Below are positions 18,626 through 29,416 of a stretch of DNA of 64,000 bases, one piece after another. Origin of the DNA: Picochlorum sp. 'celeri' (lineage: Eukaryota > Chlorophyta > Trebouxiophyceae); contig JAACMV010000020.1 of assembly GCA_010909725.1 (NCBI GenBank), positions 930,001-994,000 on the forward strand, written 5' to 3'. The translations under genes and the position numbers were made by a program. A model generated the notes under the pieces. That model was not told where the DNA came from. It worked only from the letters and a program-made list of their open reading frames with translations, and did not search any database. Within the stretch, counting starts at the first letter, position 1. Each line of letters starts with the position of its first letter.

Positions 18626-20552
18626 ATGTCAAACATCTACAGACTTGGCACTGCTTGTGCTTCTGCCCTGGTGGGGAGTTCAGGACTTATCGGGGGGTCC
18701 AGTAGTCTCATACATTGCGCATCTGACAAGGATAAATATTTTGACCCGGATGCTCTTGAACGTGGAGCAAAGGTATGGCATGGGTTATTTTTGTCATGGG
18801 CACTGATTTGCTTCAACCAGTGATTCCGAGACACGCCGATGCGTGTGTGATTATGTTTATGGATTCAAATTCTTAGTATATTGTAAGGATGGGTTTGTGA
18901 CGATGACATTGTGGGTGCTTTTGCAGGCTCTGAGGGAAATACAGAACTCTCCTTATGCCAAGCGAGTTTTCGACCAGATCAAAACGCAGGAGCAGACCAA
19001 GCAGCAGGAGCTCAAGGTGAAAGAGGCAGAGTTCAAGGCTGCCACTGAGAAGGCTGCCATAGAGCATGAGAGAATCAAGTGGGAGGAGCAAAGAAAGGCT
19101 ATGCAGCAGGATGCACAGACAAAAGCACAGCTGGCACAGTATAATGATGAGTTGGCGAGAAAGAGGGCTGAAGCGGAGCATGAGAAGCAAAGACAAAGGA
19201 ATATGGAAATGGTTCGCTTCCAAGAGGAGAGTGCACGGCGTCAGGAGGAGCAGAAGGCTGCTGTTGCAGCACAGATAGAGGCAGAGAGGCGTGCTACTGA
19301 GAAGTATAGAGCAGATATGGAGAAGACGGTCCAAAGAGAGAGAGCTTTGGCAGAGGCAGAAGGGAGAGCGAAAGAAAGGAGAGCCAATGAGGACATTTAT
19401 CGGAGAGAGCTGTCCTTGAAGTTGGAGGAAGACAGGAAAAGGGCCATTGAGACAATCAATGCGATATTCACGAACATGGGCGCTGGTGCAAAGGATCTCC
19501 TAACAGATAGCACCAAGTTAGTCTCTCTGGTGGGAGGATTGTCCCTTCTTGCACTGGGGGTATACTCATCTCGGGAAGCAACTCGTGTCGCAGGCAAAGC
19601 CTTTGAGAAATGGTTTGGAACGCCAAAACTAGTCCGGGAAACCTCAAGGAAGCCGTTGATAGGGAAAGGGTCTGTTTCTGTTGGTAAATCTCTGGGAGAA
19701 GTAAAGAAAGATTTCGGTGATATTGTTCTGCAGCCTAAATTGCAGGATCATGTCCGAGCATTGGCAGCTGTCACCTCAAACACAAAAAGACACGGTGCAC
19801 CATTCAGGCACATGTTGTTTTACGGCCCTCCTGGTACAGGAAAGACCATGGCAGCAAAAAGACTGGCGCGAACTTCAGGTTTAGATTACGCTATTCTGAG
19901 TGGAGGCGATGTTGCCCCTTTACAGGGCGGTGCTGTGACTCAATTGCACGAAACATTTGATTGGGCAGAGAAATCAAGAAAAGGCTTGTTGCTGTTCATT
20001 GATGAAGCTGATGCATTTTTGGGAAGGAGAAGTGGGAATATGAGTGAAGGCCTTCGAGGTGCACTCAATGCAATGCTTTTCAGGACAGGAGACCAGTCGA
20101 AGGACTTTTGTGTAGTCCTTGCAACAAATCGACCATCAGACCTCGACCCTGCAGTCATTGATAGAATGGATGAGGCTTTGGAATTTGGTCTTCCTTCTTT
20201 GGAAGAAAGAAAAAAGATCATTGACATATACTTTGACAAGTACATCACACATGCAACTGCAGGACCAGCAGTTTCATTCTCTGAGAGAGTTAAGAATTTC
20301 ATCCTGAGAAGAAAATCAAAGGCAGATGAGATTCGCGTCAACGGTGTAACGGAACAGATGCTGTGGGATGCCGCTGAAAAAACGAGCGGTTTCTCTGGGA
20401 GAGAATTGGCAAAATTCATGGCATCAGTACAAGCTGCAGTGTATGGTTCGCATGAGTCTGTGCTCACCCCATCTATATTTGAGAATGTCTTGGAGATGAA
20501 ACTCAAGGAGCATAAACAGAGGACAATCTTTTCTTCTGGACCGACAGATTGA
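18626..20552 (+). CDS. ATAD3: ATAD3, mitochondrial inner-membrane AAA+ ATPase
   Basis: Exon 1 is 18626-18772 and exon 2 is 18927-20552, 590 residues, as in animal and plant ATAD3 (about 580-660). Exon 1 ends with YFDPDALERGAK, the family's 'FDP..LERAAKA' signature. A long Glu/Lys/Gln coiled coil follows (about 60-225), then a hydrophobic helix (about 247-263, LVSLVGGLSLLALGVYS), then PKLVRETSR and the AAA+ domain. Walker A is GPPGTGKT (349-356) and Walker B is LLLFIDEAD (403-411). ATAD3 oligomers organise nucleoids, cristae and membrane contacts. This is the only complete copy, so the array has amplified DPM2 and RNF14 but not ATAD3. Confidence 0.95.
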
Positions 20553-20726
20553 TCGAGTATGCAATTAGGACAAACCATAAATGTTGATATTTAAATTGAC
20601 AGTATGCATTTAAAGAGAAATCTGTTGACATGCGCACATGGCCTTACTAGGCCCCTACAAAGAAAAATTGTGCTTTATTATTAACCTTAATACCTGCTTG
20701 AAATCGTGTTAATGCTGTGCGTTGCA

Positions 20727-22358
20727 TTATTTCAAAGCCAGACGTTTTCGTCTCTTTTTCATTTGAGCCACAAACAAATCCTTGGGGTATGTTTCTTCAT
20801 CCTTTCTCAAAGTGTGTCCTTGGCACCTCTTTCCCTCAAAATTCCCAATAAAATTCAGATATGGGCCATATGAGCACCCAGGCAATTCAATGGGCTCCCC
20901 ACCTTCCTTTCTTATGTTCCAGAAAGTTGTGTATCCAGCGCTTGGCATTCCCGTGCCACTCTTTCCTCCAGTAGTGAAAGCCCTGGTTCCCTTGCCGAGA
21001 TAGATATCCGTGTACAGTATCATGTACGGTGCTGATCTATGAAGATCCATGTTGATATCCGCTCCCTTGCCATTTCTGAATACAGAAAGCATCGAAGCCC
21101 TTACTGAAAGATCATGCCACCATGTGTCTTGCACATCAAACTCGGATACATAAATGTCACAACTGTCGTGAATTCCAATGGCAATATGACCTTGTTTTCC
21201 TTTAGATTTTTTATTACTCCTATCTTTCGTGACACGGGCCTCCACTTCAGTGACCGATACAAAATTGGAATATCTGACGACAAAATTCAAATCAGCGTTC
21301 ACCACGGCAACATCTCGAATCCAGGAGAACGCTGTCTCTTCAAGCACAATCGCATTATGACCAGCCTCGTTCAGATGCTCTTTGGACCTAATCCAGTGGA
21401 AATCTACCGTGAAGCCTTGAATGCCACAATTCTGGGGAACATCATACTTGTCCACGATATGGATTCTTGGTTTCCAGTTTGTCCTGACATCCACAGGGAG
21501 TTCTCTCTCCAAGACAATCTCGTTGTAACGAACTTCTGATATTTTTGACATGAATCGAACCATGTCTTTATGACCTTGCAGCCTCCACAGGCAGTCTTCG
21601 CCGCAGTCGTGCCTCCTGTTTGGGTTGTAGTACATGTTCCCCAGTAGCGAGCTCTTGACCGGCCCACTTTTTGGGTCGCTCATATACAGCCTGACCCACT
21701 GCCCGATGTAAAATTTTGAAGTGTCTCTGACTTGCAGCGCTCGGTAGCCAGCGTTGGCGTTGCTCACGACGTCTGTAGCATAGGTACTCCCACGGCCACT
21801 CCTGATCCTCCGTCCTTTGATTTGAATGAAACCCTTGGATCTGGAATAGGTGTCATCATCTGTGCCGGCTTGGAGGTCATAGTACTTCAAGGAATGTGGA
21901 ATTTTAATGATAGTTTCATTTTTTCCAGCACCCATTAATATGATATTGGATGATCTTATGGTGATTTGGTCCTCCAGCAGTATGGTCCCTGCAGGTAATT
22001 CCACAACCCCACCTCCGGAAAATTCGCAGTTGTCAATTGCATCCTGAATTGCGCGCGAATCATCCGTCACACCATCAATTCTGGCACCAAAATCCCTGAT
22101 GTCAACCCGTTTCGATGGGATGAATGCATAGTCATCCGATCCAGCACCACGCCCTGCGTAACTCCAGTCTAGGCTCATGACCCCAGGAGAGCGTAGATCC
22201 ATGGCTGCTGACAGGTTCACCTGAGCTAGACCTGAATATATAAATAAATTCCATATTTATCAAAACACCACGAATCCGCGACTGCAATCCTCCGTCCGAG
22301 GTGGGCACGTACCTAGAAGAGTCACCAGAAGGGCACAGATGGAACAGTGCTTTCTCAT
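20727..22358 (-). CDS. secreted parallel beta-helix protein (pectate-lyase-3 superfamily), paralogue 1
   Basis: Exon 1 (22313-22358) encodes a signal peptide (MRKHCSICALLVTLLGLAQ). An 81-nt GTACGT...TTCAG intron leads to exon 2 (20727-22231), giving 516 residues. The mature N-terminus has SLDWSYAG and then the family block 'DIRDFGARIDGVTDDSRAIQDAI...GGGVVELPAGT', which opens the right-handed beta-helix in pectate-lyase-3-like proteins. The rest shows repeating strand-turn patterns and a Cys-bearing C-terminal part. Relatives bind or cleave polysaccharides, but no catalytic set can be assigned. It shares the motifs RSAPY-I-DIY-G-GTR and PIELP with the neighbouring paralogue, so the two arose by tandem duplication. 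Confidence 0.8.
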
Positions 22359-22807
22359 CGCAAATTCCTCAATACTTACAGCGAATATCATTCAATCAAT
22401 TTCTTTGCCTACGGCAACAAGCACAATAGTCCAACCAACGCGTGGTTCTAGTAGAACTCGGTAGATCCCCTTTGTGCCAACTCCTCGTGGGCACAACGCC
22501 GAACACTCTGATGAACCAAGACTCAACCTTTATGGACTATTAGTATATCAGTACGAATATAAATGCAATAATTGTAATAAATATCGTGCAAGTAAGAATG
22601 CGCATTGTTGATGGAGGCCGTCTGCCGAATGAATGCATTGTAGCCGAGAACCATCCCCTCCCCGTGAACCGCGTGCACCGGCCGCATGTCATGCGCAGTC
22701 AGCAGCGGTCGCGGGTCGTGGTCGGTTTGGAGCAGACCTGTGGGTACTCGAGTCTGTCCCCTCGGTGGGACAGCTGGCATATCGAAGAAGTCCAGTCTAT
22801 GAATGTC
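22359..22807. other. intergenic between the two beta-helix genes
   Basis: About 450 bp. It should hold the promoter of paralogue 1 and the 3' flank of paralogue 2. Most is AT-rich, but 22620-22790 is clearly GC-richer and open on both strands, so an unrecognised 3' exon of paralogue 2 is possible. No homology recognised. Confidence 0.4.
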
Positions 22808-24566
22808 TTAATATGTTTCAGGATAGTGTACAACAGGATAGGATCCATCACCAGCGGGGAATATTTTCGGAGGTTGATCGGTGTTGCTGGTGGTCTTTGC
22901 CAGTCGAGACTGCAGGGCAGGGATGACTCCTGTTGGAAAGTCATTTCGAGTCTCCACTTTTCTTCGCAACATTGCGCTATATAGATCCTTTGGGTGAACC
23001 TGGCTATCTGTAATGAATTCTACGTGATATCCTGGGCACTCGTTTCCTGTCCATTTTCCAATGTAGTTGACTTGTTTACCCCAAGTGCAGGGACCGGCGA
23101 CTGTGGAAGCAGGCAGCTCAATGGGTTTGTGCTTTTTATTCCTGATATTGTAGTACGTTGTATATTTTGCAACTGGCAGGCCTCGTGATAGAAACCCACC
23201 AGTCCCAAATGTCCTCGTGCCTTCCCCAACATAAATGTCTGAGAAAAGAATGGCATAGGGAGCAGACCTATGCGTGTCTATGCGCAGGTTGTCTCCTCTT
23301 CCTGAATGAAATGCAGACATGAGACAACCCCGTACCGATATATCATGCAACCACTCACCACGGATATCAAATTCTGCAACCTCGACATCCGAGCTGTCGT
23401 AGAGTCCAATGCCAATGTGGCCATCCCATGGCATGCTCTTGGACCTCCTTGATCTTGTGCGACCCACTTTGACAGAATCTAAGGATACCATTTGGGAATT
23501 TTTCACAAGGAATCCTTGATGGGCGTTGATGGTGTGCACATTGTAGACAAATGCATTCACAGCATTTTGAATCAGAATTCCATTGTACCCCTGATCATGA
23601 TGATGCTTCCCAGCAGATGCCCAGGCAAACTCAATCGTCAAGTCTCGTACACCACTCTCTTTTGGCATCGAATCCGGCATCGGAAGAAGCCTCGCTTTCC
23701 ATTTTGGTGATACATCCATTGGAAGGGCACGTTGCAAGACGACCACATTGCCATTCTGGATTTCTAAAATTCTGGAGACCCATTTGACTAAATCTTGTTC
23801 GTTTGATATGTCAGACGCGCATTGGGGCTCGCACTCATCCGCTGTAGTTTTCATTAGACTAATTTTATCAAAATCTGTCCCATAGAGGTGGGATGCCAGG
23901 GATCCTCCAACATCTGATTGCATCAGCCTGACCCATTGCCCTGGGACAAGCCCATCCACAGAATCGAGAATTAGATGCCTTTGTCCAATCTTTGACGGCT
24001 CAACCACCCAACCATGTGGCATTTTACTGGTATCTTTGCTACCGCGATCATGCCCAACAATCTGGATTACGCCATCACGCCACGAGTATGGGCTTTGCAG
24101 AAAGCCTTTTGTAAGATGTCTTTCAACATCAAAATCATCATACGAGGACAGCGGATGCTCGTAATACAGAGTCGTCTTCTCGTTTCCCTCACCTTTGAGA
24201 ACAATGTTGTTCCCTGACAGGACAAGTCTTCCTTTCAGGAGGTACCTTCCAGCTGGAATCAGAATGGTGCCACCTCCATGCTTTGACACTGTGTCTATCG
24301 CAGCCAGGAAAGGCCCCGTGCAGTCGACTATTCCGTCACCGACTGCACCAAAATCTAGAACATTCGCACCAAAAGGTGGCTCAGGATACCCTCGCTCTTT
24401 GCCCGCATATCCACTGTACGACCAGTCCAGCAGCAGGTCCCTATTCCAGGACTCGCCGTGGAGGCCCCATACCTTGGGGCCTTTATTCGATTCTACATGG
24501 GAAACTTTTATTTTTGAGCCATAATGAATTGAATTTACATCGTAACCATGGAAATTCCGATGGATC
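22808..24566 (-). CDS. secreted parallel beta-helix protein, paralogue 2 (5' exon not resolved)
   Basis: The frame is open from about 24580 down to the stop at 22808, but no in-frame ATG precedes the conserved region. A first exon, probably a short signal-peptide exon as in paralogue 1, must lie upstream; a plausible 3' splice site ends at 24567. The sequence includes LLLDWSYSGYAG, then VLDFGAVGDGIVDCTGPFLAAI and GGGTILIPAGRYLL, the beta-helix opening block, and the C-terminal RSAPYAILFSDIYVGEGTR and PIELP motifs shared with paralogue 1. About 586 residues are visible. The substrate is unknown. Confidence 0.75.
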
Positions 24567-25049
24567 CTTGAGGTGATAGATTAACGGTTGATTGACAGTT
24601 GTCAGTCAACTCCCGCGACATACGAAAATGGACGCACCTACTCGAGGTAATACGAGTGAAATTACCAAAATAAATACTAATGTATACATATACATTCCTC
24701 TAGTACCCAAGAAGGGCAAACTCAATAGGTCGAGCTAAGAATGTCTTGGTGGTCGGTCGATCTGTTCCTCCGTGCACAAAGAAATCGCTTCAACGTGGAG
24801 TATCAATGGTGATCACTGCAAATAATATACAATATATTAAAAGATATGCTCTTGTTGGTAGGAATCGATGAGCTTTTCATGGCACCGTTGCGTATGCATA
24901 TGCAAGCGTAGATGGCGCGTCATCTGGGCGAGGTGCGCCCTTGCAGAAGCAACGTCGCGCGGTAACGCGCGTTTCACGAGAAAGTGTGGTCTTCACGCTG
25001 TAGTTACAGTACATTATTCTTATCAGTTTTGCATACATTTCATTTTGTA
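24567..25049. other. intergenic, upstream of beta-helix paralogue 2
   Basis: About 480 bp between the divided 5' end of paralogue 2 and the stop of the next minus-strand gene. It probably contains the missing first exon and promoter of paralogue 2. I could not find a convincing signal-peptide exon. A GC-rich patch at about 24910-24985 contains GCGC-rich short palindromes of no clear meaning. Confidence 0.4.
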
Positions 25050-26660
25050 TTAGTGTGATCCTACAGTCGGAGAAGGGCCATTGGGTTCCTTCGAGTCTGT
25101 CGGTTCTGCAATGTTTGGTACAGCTGCAGGAGTTGGAATCATTCGGTTTCCATGAGAAGTCATGGTGGCCAATGCAGCCGCTTCCATAGGCGCCCCCACA
25201 AGCATATCGGATGTTACTAAGCCAGTGGCAGGTCTAACCCTGGACAAGAGTCCATTAGTGACTATACTTGTCTGCCGCAAAGCATCTCGTTTTGAAAAGG
25301 CACTGTTCACAGTTGAGCTCACTGCTCCAATCCCAGCGATCACAAATGCTCGATAGATTGGGTTTTCACAGATTCTCTTCATAAGATAGACTACCCATGA
25401 AGAGGTTGATGCTAAAACCTCGACGACAGGAGCACCTGATGCAACAGTCTGACTGCTATGGTAGGGTGGCAGTGGAGCCCCGAGAGGAGGCAGCTTCAGT
25501 TGGATGGAATGAGCCTCAGCAGTCAGAGTGTCACGCAACGCATACTCCAAAATATCGTCCCGTTTCATGATCCCAAAAGGACCGCCAGCAACAACATCAA
25601 AAGCAATACCACTGGAGGATTTCATTGTACACCTATACGCACAAGAACCTTCTGGCAAATATGGAGGAGGTATTAATACCTGTGTTTTGTTCAAAAGACT
25701 TGCTGATGATATTTCAGCTGCTACGATTCCCCGTATGCCTTGGCACAGGGACCCCAATCTGGCAGACGACATTATATGAGGCAAACATGCCACAAGGAGT
25801 CGGACCTCGGCACTTGGCGAACACAGTCTCATGTCCCTATACCCTGGATACTCCTTCGCAGGATCCACAAAAGATCCATCCCGTTCACTCAAGTTCTCAC
25901 GGTCCTCCATCCCGGGCAACATTGGCACTTTATCACTGAATAGATGTGGCAAGCTCGGCGGAAGCTCTGGTCCATTAGTTGTCTGTTTTGAGAGACAGAA
26001 TGCACAGCTCAACTCTGAAGCCAGTGCAAACGCATTCGCAGATGTCGTAGACCCAATATCTAGAGCGCCAAAAAAGCCAAACAGAAAGTTGTAGGCATGG
26101 AACACACGAGGTGGTTCTCCACACATCCACGCCACAATGTCTGCTTTCGTCTCCTGTCTCACACGATGCGCTAATTGGTCACAATTGGTAGCATCCAGGT
26201 ATAAGATATCTACGCCGACATCATTCAAAGCCTCGATCAATTGGTCTTGTATCCTCAGGATTGGGGTCGGAATCGAATCAAGAACTTCTGCACCAGCATC
26301 ACATCCCTGTCTCGGCTTGAGCCCAGCGTGAATGATCACACAAGTCGGTCTAAAACTCCTAATGTCTTCTACAATCTCGCTCGCAATCGGGTCCTTCAGA
26401 ACTTTGTGAGCCACCCGGGTATCCACCGGAACATATGGCACAGCCAAAGCCAGCATACGAGGTATCGCCCTCGCTGCCCCACCGCTTCCACCCGGCCCGT
26501 CATACGGCTGTCCAGCACCTCCTTGCTTTGATCTCATATCCTGACCATAGAGTAATATATCCCTCAGGATGCCGTCCCTTTTGCTGAGCATATCAATGAC
26601 ATCTTCCACAGTCTTTCCGTACTGGACACAGAGTATCCGCTTCTCCCCCGTGATAGTCAT
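25050..26660 (-). CDS. possible CHAT/caspase-fold (clan CD) protein of unknown function
   Basis: Single exon, ATG at 26660, 536 residues. No family is certain. In the first 230 residues the pattern resembles CHAT domains: a strand 'CVIIHAG' with His where the catalytic His sits, then 'DILYLDATNCDQLAHRV' with Cys in the place of the catalytic Cys, a short loop, 'ADIVAWMCGEPPRVFHAYNFLFGFFGALD' like the strand, helix and aromatic helix that close CHAT domains, and 'SANAFALA'. The middle (about 270-400) lacks known motifs. A hydrophobic stretch around 'YRAFVIAGIGAVSSTV' may associate with membrane. The C-terminus is Pro/Ser-rich. The CHAT idea is inferred from pattern alone. Confidence 0.55.
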   Translation of the reverse strand: MTITGEKRILCVQYGKTVEDVIDMLSKRDGILRDILLYGQDMRSKQGGAGQPYDGPGGSGGAARAIPRMLALAVPYVPVDTRVAHKVLKDPIASEIVEDIRSFRPTCVIIHAGLKPRQGCDAGAEVLDSIPTPILRIQDQLIEALNDVGVDILYLDATNCDQLAHRVRQETKADIVAWMCGEPPRVFHAYNFLFGFFGALDIGSTTSANAFALASELSCAFCLSKQTTNGPELPPSLPHLFSDKVPMLPGMEDRENLSERDGSFVDPAKEYPGYRDMRLCSPSAEVRLLVACLPHIMSSARLGSLCQGIRGIVAAEISSASLLNKTQVLIPPPYLPEGSCAYRCTMKSSSGIAFDVVAGGPFGIMKRDDILEYALRDTLTAEAHSIQLKLPPLGAPLPPYHSSQTVASGAPVVEVLASTSSWVVYLMKRICENPIYRAFVIAGIGAVSSTVNSAFSKRDALRQTSIVTNGLLSRVRPATGLVTSDMLVGAPMEAAALATMTSHGNRMIPTPAAVPNIAEPTDSKEPNGPSPTVGSH

Positions 26661-27334
26661 TATATGTTTATGAAAAGCTTCCTATGAATTCTATGGCCCC
26701 ACTCGAACGATGCAGTCCTGTAGAGGGTCCTGTAGAGAAACCACGCGGGCGAGGTGATGAGTACAAACTCGCTTCAAAGCACTCTGGATAAGGAAACAAG
26801 ACGGCATATATGCCTGTACTGTACCTATTTTTCAATATTTTTTTACCCGGTGTATCGACGGATACGTGTTCTTGCATCACGCAGAAGGAAACAAGTTTGG
26901 AAAATCCCAAATTTTTCATGAACAAACCCCGGCTCAGTAGAGAGAGGTCATAGGTCGCCCACCCTTCCAGACTGGCATTATCTATGCTCTATGGAGAATG
27001 GTTGAGCGACTTCTTCAAGAGATGAGGCATGCGCATGAGGCCTGTCAGAGATGACAGGACTGTGTGCATGGATGGATTGTCATGCTCATGCATGAATGAG
27101 ATGCAAAGATATACAAACACGTTCGCCTGTGGCACATCCTTGCAGATATGAGACATCCTCTGAGGTATATTGGAGCGTTGTATAGAGTAGTCTCGATGTG
27201 ATTGGTCTCCAGATATACTGGAGGACTCGGGCCACGTGGCCATGGCCTTGGCGGTGAGATGACACCCGAGAATCCAAGCACTTGGATGGCACATCAGCAG
27301 GTGCCGTAATTTCAAAAAGTGTATTCCACTAATA
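26661..27334. other. divergent intergenic region between the CHAT-like gene and EIF2B4
   Basis: About 670 bp serving two divergent genes. A minus-strand open frame (26989-27411, with an internal ATG that would give about 103 residues) crosses EIF2B4 exon 1 antisense. It resembles no family I know and is left unannotated. A short direct repeat, tcctgtagag, occurs twice near 26713-26735. Confidence 0.4.
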
Positions 27335-29321
27335 ATGTCAAAATTGCCGGATTTGTCACGGACATCCACGACCGGCCAGTCGTCGCAAGGCATTGACGCC
27401 CCCACTCGCAAGGTGGTTGGGTTCCATGTCGAAGGTGCAACGCCATCTCCTCAGAATGATGAGCTCATGAAACAAAATATCAAAAGTGGCTCATTGTCGC
27501 CGGTGATCATCCCTCCCTCATTTCAGGTGCGTACGATGTGTGCAGTCACCTACAGCGTGGACACGTACTGCGCGTTGTGATTCATCTTCCATACCATTGA
27601 TTGGATTGAAAAATGTACAGGGACAAAGGACTCCTGAGACGTCGCCCCGTCAGCTTCCGGGGAGCAAGCGGACGAGCATAGACGAGCCTGGACGAGCGGC
27701 CGGGTCGAGGTATTCTCCCACGCACCGGCCACCGAGTGGAAGGAGCAGTTTAGACAATCCAGCGGGCACATCCTCATTTACACGTGGAAAGGATCAGGAG
27801 CCGTTGCCGTTGACTCCCATTGAGTCGAACAGCATTTTGGGGACTGTAGAGCAGCATGATGATGTGTCGGTCACAGTGTTCAAGGAGGAGGACAAGCCTC
27901 TCCAGCAACAGTCGTTGACGAGGAAAGATTCTCTGGCGACACCCTCGACGGCAGACGAAGACAAAGCGGTGAAAGAAGAAGGTAAGACAGAAAAAAAGAC
28001 GAAGGAGCAAGGGCATAGGGATATTCCACCTAAAAAGCAGATGACCAAAGCAGAGAGGAGGGCTCTTCAGGAGGCACAGAGGGCTGCAAAGGCTGCTGCA
28101 AAGGCACAGAACCAGCAGCAACCAGATGGAAAGAAACGACATGTGGATGAAGAACATATTAGTAATAAGAAGGACGTTCAAAAGGATGTCGTGACGAGAA
28201 AGGAGGGTTCCAGCAGGCATCCTGCCAGTGTGCCCCGTCCTGCAGCATTTTTTGATCATTTACCAAAACAACAGTCTATTTCGATGGAAGAACTGGCATC
28301 TTCTGCGTTAGAAAAGTTCATTCCAGTCTCCTGTGTGGCTCTGGGTAAAAAAATGCTGGATGGATCCCTCAGAGGGACAAACAAGAGGAGCCTGGCCCTC
28401 CTGCAGATGATTGATGGAGTGATTTCGTCATTCGAGTTGTCCGAGGGGCAATCTTTCACCAGAGAATTCACTGTGGCAGTGAAGAATATGGTATCATTTT
28501 TAGTTCGATGCCGGCCGCTATCCCCAGCTGTGGGGAACGTGGTCAAGTCGATCAAGGCAGAACTTGGGCATGTAGCAGCGGACACAGAGTTGTCAAATGA
28601 GGAGGCAAAGAATGAACTGAGACGATTTGTGTCGACGTTTGCCCAAGACAAGATAACAATTGCTCAAAAAGCTCTGTCTGGAACGGCGGCAAGTAAAATA
28701 AGCGATGGTGACATAATTCTGACGTATGCGTGCTCATCAACTGTTGAGCAGACCCTGAAAGCTGCTGTGGCAGCGGGTAAAGAGTTTAGCGTGGTCATAG
28801 CAGATGCAGGGCCCTTGTATGAGGGCAAGGAATTACTGACGGAATTATTGCGCGTTGGTATTCCATGCGAGTATTTACTTCTAAACAGCTTGGAAACTGG
28901 TATGAATCAGGCTAACAAAGTGATGCTAGGGGCAGCAGCGGTCATGTCAAATGGTGCAGTCTTGTCAAGAGTCGGGACGGCAGCAGTGGCCATGTCAGCA
29001 TCGCTGGCCAACGTCCCCGTTATCGTCTGTTCGGAAACGTACAAATTCCATGAGAGAGTCCAGTTAGACAGCATCACCAACAATGAATTGGCAAATCCTG
29101 CAGCACTGTTGCAGAAGGCTGGTCCTCTTGCCGAGTCGCTCCAGCAGGAAGACGGACAGTCAAACCTGTCGCTGCTCAACTTGGTGTATGATACAACTCC
29201 CGCGGAATTTGTCACGGTGATAATCACTGAGGTCGGTGCACTGCCACCAACAAGTGTGCCAGTTGTCCTAAGGGAGTACAGATCTGAGAGTGAACTCATG
29301 ATGCAAGCCTCAGCTGCCTGA
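27335..29321 (+). CDS. EIF2B4: eIF2B delta subunit, regulatory subunit of the eIF2 guanine-nucleotide exchange factor
   Basis: Exon 1 (27335-27526) and exon 2 (27621-29321) are joined in phase 0 (intron GTGCGT...TGTACAG, 94 nt), giving 630 residues. The N-terminal third is disordered and ends in the Lys/Ala-rich TKAERRALQEAQRAAKAAAK block characteristic of eIF2B delta. The C-terminal alpha/beta regulatory domain contains 'ADAGPLYEGKELLTELLRVGIPCEYLLLNS' and 'VMLGAAAVMSNGAVLSRVGTAAVAM', the conserved Rossmann-like part of the eIF2B alpha/beta/delta family, and NNELANPAAL near the end. It recycles eIF2-GDP in cytosolic translation initiation and senses eIF2 phosphorylation. Confidence 0.93.
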
Positions 29322-29369
29322 TGGAAAAATCTACTAAAATCATTGTAATCCGTTATTCATATCACTGTC

Positions 29370-29383
29370 AAAAACAGTAAAAA
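29370..29383 (-). terminator. RNA polymerase III T-run terminator of the permuted tRNA gene
   Basis: Read on the minus strand, two TTTTT runs (29383-29379 and 29374-29370) lie 33 nt and more past the end of the tRNA 5' half. Pol III stops at runs of four or more T, so a transcript covering both halves would end here. Confidence 0.6.
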
Positions 29384-29416
29384 TTTTGCTCGCAGAGGAT
29401 GTCATGCCCTCCTAGA

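Larger units (their letters stand above)
16449..19287 (+). repeat. tandem repeat unit 4 (terminal unit, continues into single-copy DNA)
   Basis: This last unit starts with the peptidase tail fragment (16449-16569), carries intact DPM2 and RNF14, and runs through ATAD3 exon 2 past the point where units 1 and 2 end (homology ends near 19287) into the rest of the intact ATAD3. It shares its distinguishing bases with unit 3. Confidence 0.93.

Noticed and set aside
9667..19287. Array considered as a transposon or CRISPR-like repeat
   Set aside because: Units contain ordinary host genes, no transposase, terminal inverted repeats, target-site duplications or spacer pattern; ends fall inside coding exons with an end-joining filler.
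26989..27411. 140-residue minus-strand frame before EIF2B4
   Set aside because: It overlaps EIF2B4 exon 1 antisense, starts without an ATG at its first codon, and resembles no family; kept only as a remark on the gap.
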